In this document: positions 31,306 through 40,260 of the stretch, in pieces | Layout: each line of letters opens with the position of its first letter | Position numbering within the stretch: position 1 is the stretch's first letter | Assembly (NCBI GenBank): GCA_010093685.1 | Contig: MU006226.1 | Span: 136,964-200,963, forward strand | Origin: Ophiobolus disseminans | Lineage: Eukaryota; Ascomycota; Dothideomycetes; Pleosporales; Phaeosphaeriaceae | DNA length: 64,000 nucleotides | Direction of reading: 5' to 3' | Notes under the pieces: model-generated | Databases searched by the model: none | What the model was told of the DNA's origin: nothing | Seen by the model: only the letters and a program-made list of their open reading frames with translations | Program-made: the position numbers and the translations under genes

Positions 31306-33074
31306 TCACCTCAACTTAGAAACGTAACACGGATACCCCTCCGACGGATGCGTCCCCGCCTTCTCAGTCTGATACGCCCTATCACCACGATACCCCTTCT
31401 TCCCCATCCCATCTCCACCCCCCACCCTCCTCAGCAACTTCCTCACCCATTACTCGCTCTCCACCTCCATTCTCTCAAAGTCCTCATAAGCAGGCCTGAT
31501 CTCAAAAACTTTAGCAGTCATAGCCAACACAATTTTCATCTCCGTTATAGCAAGCGTCTGCCCAATACAGTTCCTCGACCCAAGTTCGAATGGACGCCAT
31601 GCGCCTTGCAGGGGATGTAATTCCTGCTCGGGGCCTACGGGCCATCATTCAGGAAGGAAGTCGTCGGCGCGCGGCCATAAGCGGGGGTTTCGGTGCGTGG
31701 CGTGGTGCCGGATGAGTATTGCGCAGCCGTTGGTTGGGATGGATACACTTCGTCGTGTTGTGAGGAAGCAGTCTTGGGTGCCGGTGCGCATGGTGGCTGC
31801 TAGGGCGTAGAAACGGAGAGTTTCTTTGATGACGGCGAGCGTTAGTTTGCACTTGTTAAGAAGTGATCGTCTTTAATTTGATTCGCGGGTTGTGAGACGT
31901 TCGCGCCAAAGATGTGGTCGTCTTCGGCGCGGAGCTGGTTGAGGACTTGTGGATTCTTCGAGAGTAGATGGAATGCGAAAACGAGGGTGCTTGAGGTAGT
32001 GTCGTTGCCAGCGAAGAGGAAGAGCCGCATTTCGTGGGTGGCTGTTTGCATGAAACTTGGGTCTAAGCGCTCAGGAGCCGCGCCGTCTTTAATGTTGATG
32101 TATCCTTGAATGGCTAGGTCCATGACGGACTTTGCACGCTTGTCGTTAGTTGCATTCGAACTTTGCCGATCACGTTTGACTGTTTCGTATCGTCGTTGGA
32201 GTTCGGGTTGTATCTAGGCGTCCACAATCCGGCCATTGTACCAGTTGACAAGTGGTCGCAGCAGATTCACCAAAACAAGCGGGTCCCAGAACGAATGCCA
32301 TTTGATGATGTTTCCCATTGCTCTTACGAAGACGTGCTGATCATAGTGTATACCCAGGTCAGCATTCTTGCAATATTGTAAGAAACCTGTGTCAACAGTG
32401 GCTATGTGTATCTGCTGATGGAACTTACAAGGCAATCTTGAGAATGACCTCGAAAGTAAGTCGGCTGGTGAGATGGTCAAGAAGTACAATGCCACCATCT
32501 GCGTGCTCCTCCAATCTTGTGCAGAATGAACATACATGTTCTACAATCTCTGTGACTTGTTCCATCATTTCGCCCGTCCTGAATCCAGGATTGAAAAGCG
32601 TACGCCATTTCTTCCACATCTCGCCATTCATCGAGAACAGAGAAATGCCACCATTTATCGGTCGAATCATGTCTTCATTCTTCTTACCCTTTGAAAGATT
32701 CAGCCTTTGGCAAACCTCAAAGGCGGCTTCCGGGTTGAACACGACGAGCATGGGCTCGCTCAATGGCCATATGTCCACAAGAAACATTTCATCGTCCTCA
32801 AAGCCCGATGCCATTTCGTACAAAGTAAGGTTTATGCTGGCTTCTCAGGGCGTTTTCGATTGTGCGCGATAAAGAACAGTAGATGGCCCGACAACCAGCT
32901 CCATGCTGGCATGGGCTGTGCCGCTTAGCGACTGGCTGTACAAAGGGTCAAGTTGCTTACCATGCCATCGCTCCGTAGTTGATTGATCCACGAGCGGTGA
33001 CGATATATTTTCCAGCCAAACCATACTGTGAACGTGTATATGAACAAAGAACATATTGTGAGAATAGTTGTCAT
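31306..33074 (-). pseudogene. Cytochrome P450 pseudogene, several stops and frameshifts
   Basis: All landmarks of a microsomal P450 are readable in order. An N-terminal anchor starts at ATG 33074 (TTILTICSLFIYTF, then TVWFGWKIYRHRSW). An exon beginning PMPAWSWLSGHL follows, then helix C (GEMWKKWRTLFNPGF), helix I AGNDTTSSTL, the ExxR motif KETLR and the heme loop FELGSRNCIG. The C-terminus (GYRGDRAYQTEKAGTHPSEG) follows. The frame is broken at least five times: a shift after HNRKRPEK, an in-frame TAG before IQPELQRRYE, a shift before LLNKCKLTLAVIKETLR, a TGA in FLPE-stop-WP (P450s have FxPERW, so CGA to TGA), and a TAA after MEVESE. No intron explains these. It is divergent from another broken gene (start 33537). 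Confidence 0.9.
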
Positions 33075-33536
33075 CTCCACCGTGGCCCTTGGAGTCGCCC
33101 AGAGGTTGGATGTCCTTGGTGAAACGTGGCAGTGTCAGACAATGCGGACAATTTAACGTATATCGATGTAAGTTTGGCGGCGCAGTGCATGTTGGCTGCC
33201 TGGAGCTTCATGTTCATGCCCCGCCTCATTAGATTGCCCGCGACTGTGCCACACGATTGAATCCTCTCGTACCGCTTGAGTTTTAACTGGAACATTTCCC
33301 CTGGGATAAATTATTGCGATCATCAATACGTTCGTAGGAAATGGCTTGGTAGTGGTCCTTTAATGTAAGCAATTTGTTGGTTGAGAAGTGGACGTCGTTG
33401 AAACCTTGGAAGGTGAAACGAGCACGATGTGAGTGCAAGAGCGAACACGGAACCAGTCTAGCTTATCGCCAAGACCACTGCTTCATGTCGGCTCCAGCAT
33501 GTGCATTTTCTTCCTTCATTTCTAAAAATATTGGCG

Positions 33537-34627
33537 ATGGAACAACCCGAGAAAACCATTCTGGTGACCGGAGGCTCTGGATTCTTAGGCTCCCATCTCG
33601 TCGATGCCTTTCTCGCCGAAGGCGGCTTCCACGTCATTGCAACCAGTCGAAACCCAACAAAATACCGCAATCCGCAGGCGACATATATAGCTTGCGACAT
33701 CACAAAACATAGCGAAATCGCTGCCATTATCGAGTGGATCAACCCGATTGCGATCGCTCACACTATCACACCATCACACCAAGTCCTTTCGCTTCCCCAC
33801 TCCTCCACGAACGGGACTACGCGGCTACAAAGAACTTGATAGCCATCGCCTCCAAAACAGCATCCGTCAGAATTTTCGTCTATTCAGGTTCTGCAGAATC
33901 ATTGGCAAATTTTTCTGGGGCCTATGAACAGCCTCTCACTGAGGCACAAGCGATTTTGCATACGCCTAGCACCGCACCCTCGCTGTATGCTAACGTCAAA
34001 AGCGCATCTGAGGTTTTCGTACTCCGGGCGAGTGAAACTTCACTTGCTTCAGCTGTTTTGTGGATGCTAGGATTGTATGGTCCGCGAGAAAACGAGAAGA
34101 CCGGCATCACGGTCAACTTCATCCGCATAGCAAATACCTTTGCTACACGCATTCAACTAGGTACCAATAGTGTACTTCACGAGTGGATCTACGTGGAGAA
34201 TGCGGCGCGCGCTCATATGCTTGCAGTGAAAGCTTTACTTGACCTGCAGCAACGCGCGGGTGGAGAAGCTTACTTTACTACCGACGGCGTACCAATCAAG
34301 CTCTGGGACTTTGTACGCCAATTGTGGATCGCGGCGGGAGACGAAAATTGCAGCAGCGTACGCAAAATTATCGTACCATGGTGGATTGTACTCGTGTTGG
34401 CAGCGACTACTGAGATCGTTTTTCGTGTGTTCACCCTGGGACGGATGTTGCCTCCACTGAGCAGACTGCATGTTCATTACATGAAAGAAGGGGCGTGGTT
34501 TGATATCGGGAAAGCCCGAGACCGATTGGGTGATGCGCCATTGGTATCGACAGACGAGGGGATCAACAGAACGGTCAGCTGGTTCCAACAACTTTCAAGA
34601 GGGGAGGCTGCGGATAAGACTCAATGA
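33537..34627 (+). pseudogene. 3-beta-HSD/NAD-epimerase-like dehydrogenase, frameshifted
   Basis: NAD(P)-dependent sterol dehydrogenase-like SDR. The first 75 codons carry the Rossmann motif TGGSGFLGSH. The catalytic pair YANVK and a C-terminal membrane segment (WWIVLVLAATTEIVFRVF, then GRMLPPLSRLHVHYMKEGAW) follow in another frame. The break is exact: the 8-mer TCACACCA is tandemly duplicated (33766-33773 and 33774-33781). Omitting one copy would read HTITPSPFASPLLHERDY in one frame, as the family expects at this point. Eight bases cannot be an intron. The rest of the frame is clean, so inactivation looks recent. Relatives include Erg26-type C-3 sterol dehydrogenases, but this is more likely an accessory-metabolism enzyme. 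Sequencing error is possible but unlikely for a perfect 8-bp duplication. Confidence 0.85.
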
Positions 34628-35247
34628 ATGATATAATTAGTTCATGAGCAGTACAATTTGTGGGAATAGAGCAGAGATGAAGAAGAAGGTTGATTGTTCT
34701 ATAGAGTAGACAAGCAAGATTATATACAAGAGTACGCGTAAGCATATGATGTGGAAAGAGTGGCTGTGGAAGCTATAGAAGGTACTGGAATGTACCGTGC
34801 TCATGTAAGCTCATGTATCGGACCGATAGGGGATCACGATGTACCGATGAGGTTGAGCTGCTAGGTCTGACACAATTCTTGTTCTTGGCCTTCCGGACCG
34901 TGACGACATCTTCTAAAACAAATCCAAAAAAGAATTACGAGAGCACAAGAACGAATTAAGAAGAGCTACCACCGAAGGCATCACTGATACTTATAGGTGA
35001 CCATCGTAAGGGTGTCTCCTGGGGAGGAATTTCTTCGACTGAGCCGCAACAAGACTACGGCGCGGCTTATGTAGGAGAGATGCAGCCATGAATTTACCAC
35101 TCACTTGCCGCATTTTGCAACGATCTTATCCCGATGATGATTTAACAACATAGAAACAAGCAAACGATAGGAGTGGTTCGGCTAATGCCACCTTCTCTTG
35201 GACCACGTCCTTCTATTTCTTCCCATGCCGCCCCTCATTCACTGTCG
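34628..35247. other. Intergenic, no gene recognised
   Basis: Nothing coding or repetitive was recognised. Confidence 0.5.
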
Positions 35248-35499
35248 CTAAACGCCCCAGCCTTTGTGAGCTAATACTCTAGCTCTAATTCTCATTCTGC
35301 GATACTCAAATCGACCTATGCAGCTCACTCCGATGATAATCCAGCAGAAAAGCCCAATACTCAGGCCGACTTGTGCGAGTGCGTTATCCTTGGGGATTTT
35401 GGTGGATACGACGACACCAATGATGACGCTGATGATGGCGAATAGGATCATATAGTAGACGAAGCAGGCCTTGGGAATGATGCGTGTGCGATGAGACAT
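35248..35499 (-). CDS. Small membrane protein, two predicted spans
   Basis: 83 aa starting MSHRTRIIPKACFVYYMILF. Two hydrophobic segments (FVYYMILFAIISVIIGVVV and VGLSIGLFCWIIIGVSCIG) are separated by a short loop (STKIPKDNALAQ), with a basic C-tail (RFEYRRMRIRARVLAHKGW). The topology is similar to the small proteins at 29935 and 35701 but sequence identity is not evident. No known family. Confidence 0.5.
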   Translation of the reverse strand: MSHRTRIIPKACFVYYMILFAIISVIIGVVVSTKIPKDNALAQVGLSIGLFCWIIIGVSCIGRFEYRRMRIRARVLAHKGWGV

Positions 35500-35700
35500 C
35501 GTCGTCGATAGTTGCGGGTGCAATGATGGAGTTGAAGTGAAAAGTAGAGGGACTGATTGAGAGGAAGTAAGTTTCGATGATCCTTGCTGAATGTATGTAA
35601 CAGTGCGGGTTACTACATAGCAAAGTGGTAAAACATTTACAATTGACTCAGCCCGTGAAAAAAAGACCACGTGCTCGCTTCTCGCAGTCCCGACAAAGGC

Positions 35701-36023
35701 TTATCCCACTTTGACCTTCCCACTTCCTTTACCCCCACTACCGCCTCTACCACTTCCACCACTTCCTCCGTCCCCGCGACCGGTACTTCCACGCCTTTCA
35801 TCCCTTTCCCTCTCCAACGCATCCTCTATAGACACAGCCCGCAAGACCCATAAGAGCGCAATCCAGATAAGGAAGAAAATAGCTGGGTCGTATTCTCTAC
35901 CTGTCTCGAAGCGTTGGGTTGCGGCGCGACCGGTGTACACTACGGCTCCGAGCGTGATGAGACAAGGAATGACGTAACGCCGGGCTTTGGTGTGATGTAG
36001 ATGAGTTCGTTCGGGTTCGACAT
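35701..36023 (-). CDS. Small membrane-protein-like frame, start unresolved
   Basis: A clean frame encodes KARRYVIPCLITLGAVVYTG, a second hydrophobic segment (AIFFLIWIALLWVLRAV), an acidic/basic helix (EDALERERDERRGS) and a Gly/Ser-rich tail ending GKGSGKVKVG. It has no ATG of its own. The nearest ATG (36023, MSNPNELIYITP) is in a different frame and no intron consensus connects them. Either the gene starts further upstream through an intron I cannot see, or it has suffered a one-base shift. Confidence 0.35.
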
Positions 36024-36433
36024 GGTGAGACTTTTGATGGTAAGGTGAGGGGTGTTTCAAGGTAGGGTAGATGAGTGTGGTGGTGTAAAAGAAAAGCTTC
36101 AGGAGGCGCGACCTTGGTAGTTATATACGAGTGCTGATTGTTCGGAAAGCGGTTTCTCCTTTGTCTGATGTTTTGCTATAGACTCAATCGACATGATGGG
36201 GTGCATGTTTCATGTTGGCAGTGACAAAGCCGTATATGCATTGTCGTGGAATACTGCGCATGAACGTTGTGCCCAATCGAACTACTGATGATACTAAGCT
36301 TCTGGTAATACCAGTACACAGCGACATTGTTCACATACTTAAATCTCCGAACACCCCATATTTAACAGCCACTTCCCCTTCTCTCCACTCTCTTCCTCAT
36401 CACTTCCCTCCCCACTCAACCAACCACTCAAAG

Positions 36434-36868
36434 ATGTTCACACTTTCAAAGACCCAGGACGCCATTGCGACCAAGTCACGCAGCCTAGCAGCCGCATCAC
36501 CAACCCCCCCTACAAGCCACACCCAGAGGCGCAAGCGTTCTCCTGACACGGACGAACGCCGCCCGGAAAAGCGAGCCCGTTCTCGCGAAGCCCGCGTGGC
36601 AAAACCTCCTACCATTTGCGAGGCGCGCTTGGCAAAGTACGATCCGATTATTACACCCCTTCTAGGCTTTTCTCTGGTTTGGCTCGTAGTCTGCATCTTC
36701 CTCAGCATGTTGTGGAAAGGATGGATCCCATATGTCGGACTCGCTATGGTAACGTATTGGGAGTACAGTGGAAAGGTAATCAATTTGAAATGGTCAACAA
36801 CAAAGGAAGCAGGACATGGTGCGAAGGTACCCGAGGTGCTTGATGAGAAGAAAGACCGATGTCTTTGA
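36434..36868 (+). CDS. Hypothetical protein with basic N-terminus and membrane hairpin
   Basis: 144 aa. The first 70 residues are Ser/Arg-rich with a KR-type cluster (QRRKRSPDTDERRPEKRAR). Two hydrophobic stretches follow (ITPLLGFSLVWLVVCIFLSM and GWIPYVGLAMVTYWEYSG), then a charged tail. A good leader with many C/A bases precedes ATG 36434. No family recognised. It is the fourth small membrane-type gene within 7 kb. Confidence 0.5.
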   Translation: MFTLSKTQDAIATKSRSLAAASPTPPTSHTQRRKRSPDTDERRPEKRARSREARVAKPPTICEARLAKYDPIITPLLGFSLVWLVVCIFLSMLWKGWIPYVGLAMVTYWEYSGKVINLKWSTTKEAGHGAKVPEVLDEKKDRCL

Positions 36869-37626
36869 CGATGTAACCGGGGACTTTACCTGAGCTAAAC
36901 AAAACCCTTACATTTGTCTAGTATATATGGAGAGAAATGAATGAAACAATATCACAACTTGAAAATCCCATGTGCCACAGGAAATATGCATGAACGCCAG
37001 TGAAGACCCAGATATTTTTGCTTCCCTTGACTTCCTCCCGAATCCACACTCTTGATCTCCCAGCCTACCTAATTAGGTACCTCGTAGCCTTCACTGGCCA
37101 CGAACTGTCGATCCGCTCTTGCAATCATCTCTAACACCACCATCATCTGTTGCGTTCCCTTTCAGACTCGAGCAATGCAAAACATGCGAGTAGAATATAC
37201 GGAGAAGCACAAAAATAAAGTGCATGTCATGGTTTTTGCGTGTCGTATCGGTCGCCAATCGCCAGTCGGAGTGGTACGTACCGGATTGAGCGGAGCTGCA
37301 AATCCCAAACTGATGGACGTCGCGCGATCAAGAAATAGAAAGCGTGGAAGACCTCGAGACTGTTTAGACTATGTTCGATCATTTGGTGGTGTCCGTGGGC
37401 TCTTTTTGGTTTGTGATGGAGGTGGAGTCGTCGCCTTCACATGGCGTGAAAGATTGTCCGGAATGGTTTGCCTGAGAGTGAGAGTGGAAGCTCAACCGTT
37501 TTTCGCATACCACTCCACAATTGTTCGACCAGAAACACGTCAATGTATATGGTACTCCGTGTATCGAGACACGCCCAACGGAATCTTTTTCTGAGACCGT
37601 ATCCGCCGCTCATTTTCTAGAGCGCC
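36869..37626. other. Intergenic, no supported gene
   Basis: A 139-codon plus-strand frame (37175-37594) exists but lacks any recognisable feature and I do not call it. A 14-nt palindrome TACCTAATTAGGTA lies at 37066-37079. Confidence 0.45.
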
Positions 37627-39734
37627 CTATAGTACCACAGGGCCGACGATTTTGACTGCATTCGTCTCTCCATAACAAGAGCGCACGAGTAGGAGTTGCG
37701 GTAGTCCTTGAACTCGAATGATTAGGTCGCCAATTTCTACGTCCAAAGAACAAGCGCCATAGCACGTTCTCGTGAGCGTCCCCGTGTACTTTGCGATGAA
37801 GTGAGCTTTCTTTTCTCTTGCTCTTTCATTACAGAATTTAGCATATTCGTCGTATAAGGATTCATTCGAAAGCCAAACAGGGCGAGATGTTATTAATAGG
37901 GAAAGGATCTCGGAAGCGCTCTTATTGACGTTGCGGTAGGTGAAAAAAATCAAATCGTCTCCGAAACGAACTAGGAGAGAAGATCATTCGATAAGAGAAT
38001 ATATAACTCCAAAATCCAAGCTTGGGTACCTGCGCCTTAAACCACCGCATGTTATTGAGGTGAATCTCCTTCTCAGCAGTTCGAAAAGGATTAGCAACTT
38101 CCTGGAGCTTAAAGTGGACCGAGATGGTCGCGACTTGGTAGGCATGAGTTGTAACGACCATAGCTGAAGGGCACAAGTTGATATGCGTCGCCTCAGTGTC
38201 GTGTTGGGGATCCGGAATCCAGTATCCATAGTCGTCCGTGACTCTGATTTCTCCAACGTTAGCACCCCAGGTGTGCTGATCGCATGCTGCCCAATCAGGG
38301 ACCCAAGAAGGTTGGTCGGCACAGCCTTTCGCGGCGGCATAAAGGAGAGGATCTGATAAACCATCCACCTCAATCAAAAACACCGCGAGGGCATGGTACA
38401 CGACGCCAATGTCTTGCGAGTAGTCCGGGGCTGCACGTCGTATGCCGGTCCGCCTCTCCAAAACACTCCATATCCCAAATGCCATATCTTTTGGATCTTT
38501 TGCTCGGCGAGAGTAAAATGCATTGACCATGTCGTCTGTGGTGTGTGTACGACCCTCAACACTAGACACGGGGATTTTGACCCATGTTTCCCTCTTCCAG
38601 AATATGAACAGTATAATGATTCCAGCCGAGCAGATGTTTAAGGCTACAATAATCCCCACTCTCGAGATCCTGCTAGGCTTTGTCATTCTTCCTATGATAA
38701 GAAATAATGCAAAAATCGTGCCACTGAGAACAAACAGGGCTATGACGGAGAAAACAGTAAGGATTTTGTTAACCTTGCGATAGAATGTTTTGCTTTGCAC
38801 CCAGACTGACGTAGTGGGTGACACGCGAGCGATACTTCCCGGTTCAAGTTGCGCTCTGCTCAAAACAACTAACTCCCATCCAACCTTTACACGACTGAGG
38901 TGTGTTGCCGGTACAAGAGCCTGCAACCCCTGCTCGACCTTGTTCCAACTGACTTGCATATTCCCGCAAACCACTACTGGTCGTGCAGCTAGCAATATCT
39001 CCTGATATGTCCACACGCGACGGATCCATGATCTTGAAAACAACTCTTGTAGGTCACTTGTGTTTGTGTATGTTGCTGTTCGGTTCCGTGGTCTCCTGAT
39101 TCCTGTATGAATGAGTCACTGAGAGGTGGAAGCCGAGGTTTCGTGAGAAAATAATTCACTTACCCGTGTAGGGCAAGGGGTTGTTGCCCCAACTCAAGGT
39201 CGCTGAAAACAACAACCAGGCTGCAGCCAAATGCCTTTTATCATCGAAATACTTCCCTAGATAATTTCTCTCGAAAAATCTCATAGCCCTATCAGTGCCT
39301 GGAGTTCCTTGGCCAAGCCACACATAAACAATCTCAGCGCGGCTGAAAATGTTACTCATCAACGGTATCTGTTGCGACTTTTCTGCGAGATCAAACTGGT
39401 TGATGCATACAGCGTCCACCCAAATCGTCATCTTTCCAAGCTTTTTCCGCAGATGCCGTAGTGCGGAGTGACAATTGGCTGTCACCTGGAGCTTGGCCCC
39501 CTCACACTCGACGAAGAGTTGAAAGCATCGATGAGTCGGTGGGTCATTGCCCCAGACATACGAGAGAGCCGTGAAGTGCGGTTGATCGTCGAGATCTACA
39601 GTTCGAATGGCGCATTTGATTGGGTCGGTATGGATGGTTGGCGAGGCACCCGTGACAGGAAGGACGTCGAGGACGCGAATGCATCTAGAGTCTCGTGGGA
39701 GTGGATGGAGTTGGTAAACGTCGACCTCTGACAT
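37627..39734 (-). CDS. HET-domain protein with internal membrane segments
   Basis: HET proteins act in heterokaryon incompatibility and other non-self or stress-triggered cell death. Exon 1 (39164-39734) starts MSEVDVYQLHPLPRDSRC and carries the HET signature blocks FTALSYVWGN, LRKKLGKMTIWVDAVCINQ and QQIPLMSNIFSRAEIVYVWLG. Exon 2 starts at 39102 and continues with LFSRSWIRRVWTYQEILLA, the third conserved block. Unusually, two strongly hydrophobic segments follow (TVFSVIALFVLSGTIFALFL and VGIIVALNICSAGIIILFIF), predicting a membrane anchor inside the protein. The C-terminal 110 residues (FFTYRNVNKSASEILSL onward, to 37627) are in a different frame from the preceding part. The switch lies at a 7-base A/T run (37943-37949) and may be an indel or an unseen intron. 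Confidence 0.75.
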
Positions 39735-39954
39735 CTGGACGAGGTGAACGAGGTTGGTACGTTGGCAAGGCTGACAAGGCTGACGAAGAAGGGAATGCTG
39801 GTTGCTAGAGTGTGGGATCAGGCTGAGAAAGAGGGTCGGTGGGTCGGTGGAAGGTGCGAGCAGGCTACCTTTTAAGAGCAGGTGCAGGCCAAGAAATGTT
39901 CGCGAGTGGCTTGCTTTTTGATTCGACATAGCCACGACGCAAATGCTCCAATAC

Positions 39955-40172
39955 GCCACCGACATCTTCAGCCCTTCGCTCTCCGCATGGACAACCACTC
40001 AGTCACGAAAGGCTGAAACATCGGTGAACCCAACTCATGTGCGTGCCTGCTTGAGTGGTAAGTGACACATGTTCGGATTCGCCACCAAAATCTTCAGCCG
40101 TTCCTTCCCCTCATCACGAAAGGCTGAAACTTTGATGAACTTGATTCAAGTGCACACCTGCTAGAGTAGTAG
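39955..40172. repeat. Tandem duplication with internal inverted repeat
   Basis: Two imperfect copies of about 95-105 bases, 39955-40061 and 40080-40172. Each has ttcagcc(c/g)ttc on the left and cacgaaaggctgaaac on the right, so each copy can fold into a hairpin with arms of about 12 bp. The array lies 220 bases upstream of the HET gene start. Confidence 0.7.
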
Positions 40173-40260
40173 TACCACAGTCTTCATATACCAATTCCTG
40201 CATACCTTGTACAAACCTTGCCACGAATTCCTAGTTGCTCACACAATGTACTCCCTCCAC

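Noticed and set aside
31306..33074. P450 stops explained as introns
   Set aside because: The stops sit inside conserved blocks and the interruptions are too short for introns; no GT-AG pairs fit.
37175..37594. 139-codon plus-strand frame beyond the HET gene 3' end
   Set aside because: No family features, ordinary intergenic composition and no supporting splice or promoter signals.
39735..39998. N-terminal extension of the HET frame
   Set aside because: Upstream part overlaps promoter-like DNA and lacks HET similarity; MSEVDVYQLHPL at 39734 is a typical HET start.
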